The notes under the pieces are model-generated. The model made no database searches. It was given only the letters and a program-made list of their open reading frames with translations, and had not been told where the DNA came from. The translations under genes were made by a program, and so were the position numbers. Shown piece after piece: positions 25,339 through 34,100 of a stretch of 40,348 nucleotides of DNA. Numbering within the stretch: position 1 is the first letter of the stretch; each line of letters starts with the position of its first letter. The stretch is from an uncultured bacterium (lineage in GTDB: Bacteria; Planctomycetota; Uabimicrobiia; Uabimicrobiales; JABWCH01): positions 1 through 40,348 of the forward strand of contig CALKWO010000017.1 of assembly GCA_938003875.1 (NCBI GenBank), given 5' to 3'.

Positions 25339-26508
25339 CAAGATGCGGCCAGAAGCAAAATATATTTGATCCAGAGATTTTTCGTAATCGCTTTCACCAT
25401 GGAAGCGATTGATCTTAATCCCAGAATGCTCGCCTGCTGGAGAACAATGGATATAATAGCCATCCCCCAGATAGATTCCTACATGTGTGGGGTGGCGACC
25501 ATGTTTGCTGAAAAAGACCAGATCCCCTTTTTGTAGCTGATCTTTGGAAACAGGAATGCTGAACTGGCATTGCTGATCAGAATCTCTGGGTAAAAGAATA
25601 TTGTTCATACGGAAAACCATTTGAACAAACCCACTGCAATCTAGCTTGGGAATGCAGGCTCCGCCCCATAAATATGTAGTCTTTTTCCAATCTTCTCTTT
25701 CCAGAAATTTCTTGGCTGTACGAAGAATATCCTCTGGCGTTGCAGGAGAAGAATTTTTGGAGATATTCTGAATTTTTTTCCTATTTCCTTCTTGGGAAGA
25801 AAAAGAAAAGCATTCTTCCTGCACAAACAGAAGAGTAGTGCCAGGAAAAAAGCTTTCGATTTGCTCTTGTAAATATACCTTAGGTGAATATCGCCATTGT
25901 TCCCATATATTTTTGGGAGCTTTCTCTATATTTTGGGAAGAAATCCAGCCTATATATCCATCTTGCTCGCCTCTTATGCGCAAAAAACTTCTATCCTGGT
26001 TGCTTTCTAAAATAATGACAGGCACTCCATATAAAAGCTGACTTGCCAGATTATCGCCCTGTTCTGCAATAGGATTTACATATATATCGGCACAAGGAAC
26101 ATTCACGATCCCATATCCTTCTAAAGAATGTTGCAGATCAAAAGAAACCTCTTCTTCTGTGAATTCCTCCATAAACAGAGATTGTATATCCTCTTCTGGA
26201 ACCCTCGGAAACCATTTCCCCTGCACTTTGTACATTCCCTCTTCTTTGCATACCTTGAGTGAGAGAATCATCTCTCTTTCATTTCTCTTGGAAGGAAAGA
26301 AAAAAACATCCTCTTTGACGATTTTATGTTCTATAACTACTAAAATACTCCTTCTGTTTGTTCTTTTCTGCAGATGTTCAGAGAAAATTTTCTCCAATTT
26401 TTTGCTTACCTTTTCAAGAGCAAAAGGCATATTGGGTTCTCCAGCAAAAAGCCGTGAAACGATTCCTAGAAAGAAAACAATGGAATAAAAAATACAACGA
26501 TTTTTCAT
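25333..26508 (-). CDS. Exported NlpC/P60 peptidoglycan endopeptidase with SH3 domain
   Basis: This 391-residue protein has a signal peptide (MKNRCIFYSIVFFLGIVSRLFA), a poorly conserved N-terminal region, a bacterial SH3-like domain (about 145-205, including GVPVIILES and GYIGWISS) and a C-terminal NlpC/P60 domain (279-391). The catalytic set is C291 (LDCSGFVQ), H342 (HPTHVGIYLG) and H354 (YYIHCSP). It should cleave peptide cross-links in cell-wall peptidoglycan. The open frame extends to a TTG at 26547, but the ATG at 26508 begins a proper signal peptide, has AAAGGG 8 bases upstream, and overlaps the previous stop as ATGA. Confidence 0.88.
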   Translation of the reverse strand: MKNRCIFYSIVFFLGIVSRLFAGEPNMPFALEKVSKKLEKIFSEHLQKRTNRRSILVVIEHKIVKEDVFFFPSKRNEREMILSLKVCKEEGMYKVQGKWFPRVPEEDIQSLFMEEFTEEEVSFDLQHSLEGYGIVNVPCADIYVNPIAEQGDNLASQLLYGVPVIILESNQDRSFLRIRGEQDGYIGWISSQNIEKAPKNIWEQWRYSPKVYLQEQIESFFPGTTLLFVQEECFSFSSQEGNRKKIQNISKNSSPATPEDILRTAKKFLEREDWKKTTYLWGGACIPKLDCSGFVQMVFRMNNILLPRDSDQQCQFSIPVSKDQLQKGDLVFFSKHGRHPTHVGIYLGDGYYIHCSPAGEHSGIKINRFHGESDYEKSLDQIYFASGRILK

Positions 26509-26954
26509 ATAAAAAGCCCTTTCCACTCTTCTTTTGCCATCATACAACTCGTTTTTTTACCAAACCAGAAGCGATTCTTCGCTATAAAAGCATACAGAAT
26601 ATCCCGCAGGAAAGCAGGAATAATAAAAAAAATACACAATAAGGGCCATAGCCCTTGTAGCCTCATGGCGATTCTCAAGGAAGCCGTAGATTTATCGTAG
26701 ATTCTATTTCCTTCTATGAGAAGCACAGTGTCTCTTTTTTCTTTTGGTAAGGAAAATTTTTCCAATATTGCCTGGCCGGTAGGCGATTGCAGAGAAGCAA
26801 AACGAAAATGCCTTTTTTTGTCTCGTTTCAGGATAAAAGTAACACTAGAATCACATAGATTGCATTCCCCATCGAATAAGACAATTTTATCAGAATGAAA
26901 CATATTGCAATCTCTTTTATTTGGTAAGGAATCGGAATTCAACAAATTCTCCAT
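26505..26954 (-). CDS. DCC-family (DUF393) thiol-disulfide oxidoreductase-like protein
   Basis: This 149-residue protein has the family motif FDGECNLCDSSV with C31 and C34, then RFASLQSPTGQ and a membrane-associated C-terminal half (LWPLLCIFFIIPAFLRDILYAFIAKNR). Function in the family is largely inferred from the DxxCxxC motif. The ATG at 26954 lacks a good ribosome binding site; the ATG at 26903 (MFHSDKIVLFDG) is an alternative that keeps the whole domain. It is translationally coupled to the NlpC/P60 gene. Confidence 0.8.
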   Translation of the reverse strand: MENLLNSDSLPNKRDCNMFHSDKIVLFDGECNLCDSSVTFILKRDKKRHFRFASLQSPTGQAILEKFSLPKEKRDTVLLIEGNRIYDKSTASLRIAMRLQGLWPLLCIFFIIPAFLRDILYAFIAKNRFWFGKKTSCMMAKEEWKGLFI

Positions 26955-26971
26955 TTAAAGGAATAAATTGC

Positions 26972-27056
26972 TTATTTTGCAATGATTTGTAGCCGCAGGG
27001 TTGCGCCGACAATGGCTATCTGTTCGGAAAAGACGACCTTCAGCGCAATCCCTGCG
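26972..27056 (+). repeat. Dispersed palindromic element, copy A
   Basis: CGCAGGGTTGCGC (26994-27006) pairs with GCGCAATCCCTGCG (27043-27056) with one bulged base. The flank TTTTGCAATGATTTGTAG and the loop match the reverse complement of copy B near 31105-31168; A carries an extra segment of about 13 bases in the loop. It does not follow a plus-strand gene. Confidence 0.75.
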
Positions 27057-27078
27057 TCTTTTGTCAATAGATACCAGA

Positions 27079-27237
27079 TTAGCTATTTTGTTTTTTGCGT
27101 GCTATTTGGAATCCACCTACTAAAACTAGAATAACACCAAGAATAGCAAGACCACCAGAGCTTTCGGTTCCTCTGAGAACAAATTCGCCACTAAGTCCGC
27201 CAATAATGAATAAAATTCCAATGATAAGATTCCACAT
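27079..27237 (-). CDS. Small hydrophobic membrane protein of 52 residues
   Basis: The minus-strand frame from the ATG at 27237 to the TAA at 27079 encodes MWNLIIGILFIIGGLSGEFV, then a short polar turn (LRGTESSGG), then LAILGVILVLVGGFQIA and RKKQNS. That is two membrane helices with a basic C-terminus. GGAAAGGATG sits just upstream of the start. It is below the usual size cutoff and overlaps a longer plus-strand frame, which I regard as the shadow. Function unknown; the shape is that of small two-helix membrane proteins with glycine zippers. Confidence 0.65.
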   Translation of the reverse strand: MWNLIIGILFIIGGLSGEFVLRGTESSGGLAILGVILVLVGGFQIARKKQNS

Positions 27238-27349
27238 AATGCATCCTTTCCATTTGACTATTATTGATGTAAAGTCAGTATTACAGATTAGAATAAAAAT
27301 TGTTCTGACCTGACAAAATACAAACGTACGTAGTATAAAACTGGACCTA

Positions 27350-30300
27350 TTATTTTTGGCCTCCTTCTAGTCTTTCTATGAATTTTTTGGTCATTTCAGA
27401 CAGAGAATCTTGCTCATGACCTAGTCTTTCCAATCTTTTCCGAGAGAGGTCATCCATTTTTTCTTTATCTTTAAGGCCATCATAGAGTCCCTGGGTTTTA
27501 TTTTTGATTTCAATCTGGATCTCTCGTATCATTCTAAGCTCTGAGATAGGAGGAATGATCTGGGGGCGATTTTCCATATCAGAGCCAGGCATGGGTGGGC
27601 TTTCTTTTTCTTCTTTGCGATCTTTCTGTTCTTTTTTCAAGGTATCCAGAAGCTTTGCCAGCCTTTGCAAGATGTCCTGCTGCAAGGATTGGTTTATGAT
27701 GCCTGTCTCTTTCTGGCGGAAATCGTTTAGAACCTGATCCATATCTGTGCGTACACGCTTGCAAATCCATCCAAACACATGACTTTCTTCCTGATCCAGA
27801 ATTTCAATGAGCTTTACCATTTTGCCAATGAGGTCTTGTTGAGCTGGGATTAAGTCTTTGCTCAGGGTAATCAGATCTAATCGGGTGATTCCAAATTGTT
27901 TGATCCTCTGGTTTAGTTCAACGGTCTTTTGGTAGACAGACTTCTGGCCTTCAGCAATTTGTTTTACCTTCTCTTCCAGATTGAAAAGAACTTCGTCTTG
28001 TCTGAGCTTTTCATAACGCCATTTTTCTTTTTCTATATCTCTTTTGGCTTGTTGTAAATATCGTAGAGCATCTTCTTGCTTTTCTTTAGAGCCTGTAGTA
28101 TCGTCCTGTTTCATTTTTTGGCGGGATTTTTCCATTTCCTCGCCAGCAGACTGGGCTGCCTGGGAAGCCTGTTTGCGCTGTAAATTATCTAGCTTTCTCT
28201 TGAGTTCGTCAAGCTCTTTTTCCAATTCTTCCTGTTTACGAGAAAGATTTTGCAAACGCTTCTTTTGTTGCTGTGAGAGATTTTCTTCCTTCATCTCGTT
28301 TAGAGCTTTTTGCATATCAGAAAGATGGGAAGATGCCTGCTGCTGCTCTTCCTGCGCTGACTTTGCCTCTTTTTGCTCTAAACGCTTTAAGGTCTTTTTC
28401 ATTTTTTCCTGGGCTTCCTGAGCGGATTTCTGGCTTTTCTGGAGACGCTTTTTATTCTCTTCCTTGGTAGAAGGTTTTTGCTGGCTGTCTTTCATTTTGT
28501 CAGTAAGCTTTTGCAATTTTTTCAGTAAATTTTCCTGCTTTTTAGCTAAATCCTGGAATTTTTGAGAATTTTCCCCTTTATTCCATTTTTCGAGTTCCTG
28601 AGATGCTTTCTGCAAGGACTGTAGAGCATCTTTCTGCTTTTGTGCAGAAGCGGGGTAATCTTCTTTTTCCATATTCTGGTTTGCCTGGTTCATAGAACTT
28701 GCAGCTTCCTGCATTTCTTTTCCAGCTTTTTCCAGGGATGGAGCCATAGATTGAGCCTCTTTTTCTTTTGCAGCATCTTGCAATTCTCTTGCCATGCTTC
28801 TGGCTCTCTGTTCCAGTCCTTCTTGTTTTACACGAGAAAAGCCTTTTTGAGCATTCTGGTTTTCCAGCCACTCCTTAAGGATATTCTGTGCTTCTTTTAG
28901 TTCCTCTAGTGCTCTGGTGCTATTTTGCTTAGAGCCTGCCAGATCATGTTTTTCCATTTCCTCCGCAGATTTTTTCATGCTTTCCAGAGAATTTTCTATA
29001 TTTTTAGCCAGCTTTTCTTCTCTGCGAGTGGCTTTTTCCATGTCGTCTAAAAATTTACTGCCATCTTTTCTGACGCTCTCTTGCTTTTCTTTCATTTGTT
29101 CGAAATTTTCTTTATTTTTTTCTTCTTGTAATTTTTTTAAGGCTTTCTCCAAATTCACTGCTAACTTTTCTTTATTGCCAGCCTCCTCGCCTTTCGCCAT
29201 GTCTTTTTTTAAAGCTTCCGATGCTTTTTCTAAAAGCTCGGATACTTCTTTGGGAAGAGCTTTTGTCTGAGCCATTTCATCAAGCTTTTTGCCCAGGGAT
29301 TTTTGGTTTTCTAGTTGTTGCTCCTGCGGGCTTTTCTCTTTTGCCTTCTCTTGTGCTAAAATATCTTTTGCCGCCTGGAGGAATTCGATTGCTCTTTGCT
29401 GGCTCTCAGAAGCTTTATTTCCTTCTTTTTCAGCAAGGTTCTTCTCTGCTTTTTCCATCTCTTCCGCTGCCATTTTAGTCCATTTAGCACTGCTCTGCAT
29501 ATTTTTATCGTTATTTTGTTTGCTCTCTTCTTCCAGGCCTTTGCCAAGATTTTCAGCAATATCAGAATGTTTTTTTTGCTGGTCCAGTATTTTTTTAGCC
29601 TTCTCTTCTCCCCATTTTTGTAGATCTTTCGCTTTTTCAGAATTCTCGATGGCTTTTTCTAAATTTTCTATTGCCTCTTTGTTTTGCGCTTCTGCTTTGT
29701 CCAGCTCTTCACGTTTCAAGCTCTGGGCAGAGTCCAGCATTTTGTCGGCTATTTTTTCCAAAGATTTTGCCATGTCTTCTGCCTGCTCTTTTGCCTTTGC
29801 TGTCTGCTCCTCTTTGCCTTGCTGGTTTTGCAGTGCATCTTGGAAATTTTTGGCAAATTTTTTCATATCCTGGCCTAATCTGGCCTGCGCCCTGGAGAGA
29901 CGGTTTATATACTCGGAAGAAGTGTTGCCCTGCTCCTTCTCGGAAGCAAGAACTTTCTGCGCCTTTTCCTGGCGGCTCATGAATTCTTCCAGGCTTTTTT
30001 TCATATCCGACAGTGTCTTTGCTTCCTGGGTTTCCTTCTCTGTAGCTTTTTGCTCCTCTAAAAGCTGATTCATCTTGTCAATCCAGGCTTTCAAAGAACT
30101 ATCTTCTTTTTCGGAAGATTTATGGGGAGCATCCCATTGCTCCTTTTTTTTAAGCAATTGATCTAATTCCTTGCTGATTTGATCTTTTTGCTCATAGTCA
30201 TCTAGTTTTTCCTGTATTTGCCTTTGGTCTGAAACCAGCCTGTCCAGTTCGGCTTTTTTCTTTTCCAAATTACTGGAATCCTTGATTTCCGAAGTTTCCT

Positions 30301-30988
30301 GAAAATTTTCTTCTTGCTCTCTCAAAAGCTTCCTCATCTCCTCACTGAGCTTCTGGATTGCATTGTCTTTATTTTCTGTTAGCTTTTGAGTCTCTTTTTC
30401 TAACTCATTATGGTCTTTGAGAATATCCTGGGCATCTTTTTGTAGCTCTTTGAGATCCTCGCTTAAAGATTTTTGCTGCTCTTTTTCTATTTCTTCTGTT
30501 TCGTTTTTTAATTTCTCTTGCTTTTGCACTATAATATTGGACTGTTGCTCCACTTTCTGGATTTCTTCCATTTTCTTTTCCCAGTCTGTCTGGCTTCTGC
30601 GATTTAAAAGAAAATCACGAAGAATCTCCATTTTTTTTTCTACTAAAAGCGACTTTTCATAGGCCTTACGGATCTCTTTGTCTTTTTCCCTGAGATGAAG
30701 CAGTAGCTCTTCTATATCGGATTTTAAGGCACTATCCATACCCTTATCAGGAGAAAAATTTTTCTGAATTTTTTCTATAGCCAGCCTCAGTCTCTTCGCT
30801 TCTTCTTTTTTCCCCTGTTCTTCCAGTCTCAACTGGACTCTTTGCATTTTTTCCAAAAGATCTTTCATATCCTGCCCAATCTTTTGCTGATCACGCTCTA
30901 CCTGCTCAAAAGAATAATTTTCCTGCGCAGAGCAGCAAAAGAAAACGCCAAACACTATGAAAAAATGTAATATTTTTTGTATTATCAT
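27350..30988 (-). CDS. Giant exported coiled-coil protein with internal repeats
   Basis: This 1212-residue protein has a signal peptide (about 1-21) and then an almost wholly helical body rich in Glu, Lys and Gln. From about 400 to 990 I count six degenerate units of 45-50 residues with the pattern A..EMEKA...L.......A...Q..AL..L..A...L (about 409-455, 498-548, 666-708, 751-802, 855-901, 943-990). The C-terminal part (about 1000-1212) is more complex, with GWICKRVRTDMDQVL and ELRMIREIQIEIKNKTQGL; I recall similar ends in large planctomycete proteins related to DUF4175, but this is memory, not a search. It should be periplasmic or surface-bound and may act as a structural rod. GAGGAG lies 5 bases before the ATG. 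Confidence 0.75.
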   Translation of the reverse strand: MIIQKILHFFIVFGVFFCCSAQENYSFEQVERDQQKIGQDMKDLLEKMQRVQLRLEEQGKKEEAKRLRLAIEKIQKNFSPDKGMDSALKSDIEELLLHLREKDKEIRKAYEKSLLVEKKMEILRDFLLNRRSQTDWEKKMEEIQKVEQQSNIIVQKQEKLKNETEEIEKEQQKSLSEDLKELQKDAQDILKDHNELEKETQKLTENKDNAIQKLSEEMRKLLREQEENFQETSEIKDSSNLEKKKAELDRLVSDQRQIQEKLDDYEQKDQISKELDQLLKKKEQWDAPHKSSEKEDSSLKAWIDKMNQLLEEQKATEKETQEAKTLSDMKKSLEEFMSRQEKAQKVLASEKEQGNTSSEYINRLSRAQARLGQDMKKFAKNFQDALQNQQGKEEQTAKAKEQAEDMAKSLEKIADKMLDSAQSLKREELDKAEAQNKEAIENLEKAIENSEKAKDLQKWGEEKAKKILDQQKKHSDIAENLGKGLEEESKQNNDKNMQSSAKWTKMAAEEMEKAEKNLAEKEGNKASESQQRAIEFLQAAKDILAQEKAKEKSPQEQQLENQKSLGKKLDEMAQTKALPKEVSELLEKASEALKKDMAKGEEAGNKEKLAVNLEKALKKLQEEKNKENFEQMKEKQESVRKDGSKFLDDMEKATRREEKLAKNIENSLESMKKSAEEMEKHDLAGSKQNSTRALEELKEAQNILKEWLENQNAQKGFSRVKQEGLEQRARSMARELQDAAKEKEAQSMAPSLEKAGKEMQEAASSMNQANQNMEKEDYPASAQKQKDALQSLQKASQELEKWNKGENSQKFQDLAKKQENLLKKLQKLTDKMKDSQQKPSTKEENKKRLQKSQKSAQEAQEKMKKTLKRLEQKEAKSAQEEQQQASSHLSDMQKALNEMKEENLSQQQKKRLQNLSRKQEELEKELDELKRKLDNLQRKQASQAAQSAGEEMEKSRQKMKQDDTTGSKEKQEDALRYLQQAKRDIEKEKWRYEKLRQDEVLFNLEEKVKQIAEGQKSVYQKTVELNQRIKQFGITRLDLITLSKDLIPAQQDLIGKMVKLIEILDQEESHVFGWICKRVRTDMDQVLNDFRQKETGIINQSLQQDILQRLAKLLDTLKKEQKDRKEEKESPPMPGSDMENRPQIIPPISELRMIREIQIEIKNKTQGLYDGLKDKEKMDDLSRKRLERLGHEQDSLSEMTKKFIERLEGGQK

Positions 30989-31097
30989 AATTGCTCCTCT
31001 TAGTTTTTTGAGAAATATTGTGCTACCTTTTTCCCTTATTTTATATCGAAATAGCTAAAAATCAAAATGGATCCCAAAATTTCGATTTCTATTATAG

Positions 31098-31145
31098 AAA
31101 AAAACGCAGGGATTGCTCTGTCGTTTGAGCAGATGCAACCCTGCG
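31098..31145 (-). terminator. Intrinsic terminator of the beta-helix/phosphohexomutase gene
   Basis: On the minus strand the gene's stop is followed after 26 bases by CGCAGGGTTGC (31145-31135), an 18-base loop, and GCAATCCCTGCG (31116-31105), then seven T (31104-31098). Stem and T run are those of a strong Rho-independent terminator. It is formed by copy B of the dispersed palindromic element. Confidence 0.8.
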
Positions 31146-31168
31146 CCTACAACATACTGCAAAACAAT
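31105..31168 (-). repeat. Dispersed palindromic element, copy B
   Basis: Inverted relative to copy A (26972-27056), with matching arms, the same bulge position and related loop and flank. The two copies bracket the coiled-coil gene and the 52-residue gene. Confidence 0.75.
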
Positions 31169-31171
31169 ATG

Positions 31172-34100
31172 TTAAAATAGAAAGTTTTTACCTCTATCTT
31201 TAATCTTCAAGCTTTTTCCATCATAAAAAGCCATTTTCTGGCATTTATCAGAAAGAGCCTCGACTATACTCATGAAATAGGCATTTTGCGCTCCTGTATC
31301 AGAAATGCCCAGATAGGCTTTTAGCTCTTCCAGCGAGATAGCTTTATGAGGATTTTTGGCCAGGTATTGCAAAATTTTTTGTTCATCCTGGCAGAGAGAA
31401 TTCTTGGTTTCTTTCATGCTTTGGGCGATTTGTGGGAAAAGCGATTCTGTGATTTTTTCAAAGAATGTCTTTTGGGTACTATCACCAAAAAATTTGATAC
31501 CAAATTTATTTTCTGTGCCAGAAGGCCTTGCAAGAATCGAAAAAAGTATGTTGTCGGATTCGTCCATGCAAAGGAAATAAAGAGTATCTTTTTCATCTCT
31601 AAAAAGAACTTCTTGGAGAACATAAGGTTTGCAGGCTTCTATGACAAAATTATATACCTGCTGCCAGAGTTCACTATTTCTGTACCAAAGCTTTTTATTG
31701 ACAAAATAAATATACAAAAGATCATTATGGGGTATGGGATATGGGCTAAGTATTTTTTGGATTTTTTCCAGAAAAGGAGTTTCCTGTTCCCGATGTAAAG
31801 CAGAGCTTATGGCTGCAATGGTATAAAGCGATGATAGAATTCCATTTCCTGTAAAAACTTTATGCCTTGTATGGAGGTCGCTTGCGATTACATAATAAGG
31901 TTTGACAATATGGCCAGAAGATTCCGCACCCATGCATTGCTGGCGCAAAATGTGTTTGTCTCCTACAGGACATAGCTTCAGGTTGATTTTATCAGGAGCG
32001 ACAGGGGTATCTTCCGAGAGAAGAAACTGTACCTGGCTATATTTTTTTAAATCTTTTATAAGAGCATTGATGAAAGGAACACTGGATTCTACTGTAAAAG
32101 CAAGATTGTGAAGTAAATGCAGGTTTTGTGTCTGAGCCAGAGCATGTGCCTGATAAAAGAGAGCTTCATCTCCATCTATGACTTGAAGGTAATCATGGAC
32201 TGGATTATACATGACTACATAACTACGATCTCCATCTCCATCAACTAGAATTGCCCATGCTGTATATCCATTTTTCATTTTTTCCAGATTTTGCTGTGAA
32301 AAATCCATCAAGGCTTTGAGGCAAGGAAAACCAGAAAATTTTCCTCCTTCTTCTAAATCCGAGTGGGTAATTTTATAGGTATTTTCCAGATGTGCAGCAC
32401 CAACTCTTTCTTTTCCCTGGTTGCTGTTGATATTTTTTCCATCAGGATGGTTTCCTACAAAGAAAAAGCTTTCTATGCCCATGCTTTGCAGTATTTCCCT
32501 TAGCATATCCTGATAAGAAGGAGCAGAAAACGCTCCATTTGCCAGATCCGCTACGACAAAGGCTATGGACTTTGCGTCAGGAAGATTTCTTGTATCCAGC
32601 ATGGTTCTGGTAAGAATCTCGCCTCCCATTTTTTCTGCTTTATGGTAGATGCCTTTTTCTTTGGTTTGAGGGCCTTTTAAAGCCTCTTTATAGAGCAGTG
32701 CTGCTATTGTAAATTCAAGTTCCAGAGGTGCTTTCCCATAGGTAACGGAACCTTGATTGTTATATGACTTTACAAAAATTTTCAAGCCATCCTGAGACGC
32801 TGGATTATGAGAAGCACTTTTGTAGACGGCAAGACTGGCCTGTATAGAATTGTCCTGGCAATCATAATAGGCTAAGGCATAAGGCATACAGGGAATTGGA
32901 ACGACTCCAAGATCATGAACCTGTTTTACCGTGGAAAGCAGTCCATCTACAACAGACTGATAGAAAATACGTTGGTGTCTTGGATCATCACAGTAAATAT
33001 CTCTTGGGTCACAGCCCACAAGAACAGAATCTATTTTTTTCCCATAAAAAATTTCAAATGCACAGGCAGTATTTCTGGCAAGAGCCTGAAAAAATTCTGG
33101 GGTGATTTCATGTTTTTCTAAAAAATGGCAGATGCTTTCCATTAAAGAAAGAGGTTTCCTGGGAACAAAAGTAGGGCCTCTCAATCCATCTGTTCCATGA
33201 AAGCAGAAACAAGCTCTCTTGATGGTTTCTTCTGTAATTTCTGAATCATTGACTTTGCTTGCCAGAGACAAGAGATAAGGCCAGTGGATCAAGGCAGGAT
33301 AAGGCCACTTTTCTAAAATATCTAAAAGAGCTGACATTTTTTCCTGGGACACTTCTTCTGGTTTGATCGCCCAAAGCTGCCAGGCAGGTATCTGTAAATC
33401 AGTATAGGGATGCAGATCTCCGTTTAATAACCCCATCTGTGGGCTATTCCAGTTGCCATCGAAAAGAAACTTGTTTTGTTTGTATAGATTTTGGAATCTG
33501 GAAAAGTAAGGAAGGAATTCTTGGGTGTTTTTTTTGCTTTCCACTACAATGGGAGCAAAAGATTCGGAGCTTTTGAGAATCTCTTTGATTTCCTCCATTT
33601 TCTTTTCGACTAAAGCACTGAGCCATTTCTGCCCTTTTCTTTTCCCTTGCTCAGGAAAACGAGAGATAAAATCCAGATACGAAGAAAAGCTTCCACAAGA
33701 AAGCTCCATATCTAGCATTTCCAAAAAATCTTTTTGCTCAGGCAAAGTACTGCAAGGAGCAAGGAATTTATGTTCCAGGATTTCTTTGTGTGACAACAAG
33801 GATTCATGTTCTTGAATTTGTTTAAGATAAAATAGAATGGCATTCCCTGAGGCTTTTGCCAATTCTTTTTTATGAAGTTCCAGAGATAGAGGCAGCTTAG
33901 CGAATAGATCTGCTTTTTGTCCTTGTTCTTTTTGGTCGAAGATCCAGTGAAACCTTTCTTGTATATTAGCCAGGATCATATCTCCTGCTTCCAGGAGCAA
34001 TTTTTGTAAAAAAATATTTTTGGTTTTTATGGCAAATTTATTACGGACTTCCATAAAATAATAATATAGAGCATGATAGTGAGAAACAAGCATAGCGGTA

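Noticed and set aside
27095..27313. Plus-strand frame of 72 codons
   Set aside because: It is the shadow of the 52-residue minus-strand membrane protein, has no ribosome binding site and is rich in Pro and Thr from antisense reading.
29289..30068. Long plus-strand frame of 259 codons rich in Ser, Phe and Cys
   Set aside because: It lies opposite the Glu/Lys/Gln-rich coiled-coil gene; the composition is what the antisense of such a gene gives, and there is no ribosome binding site or recognisable domain.
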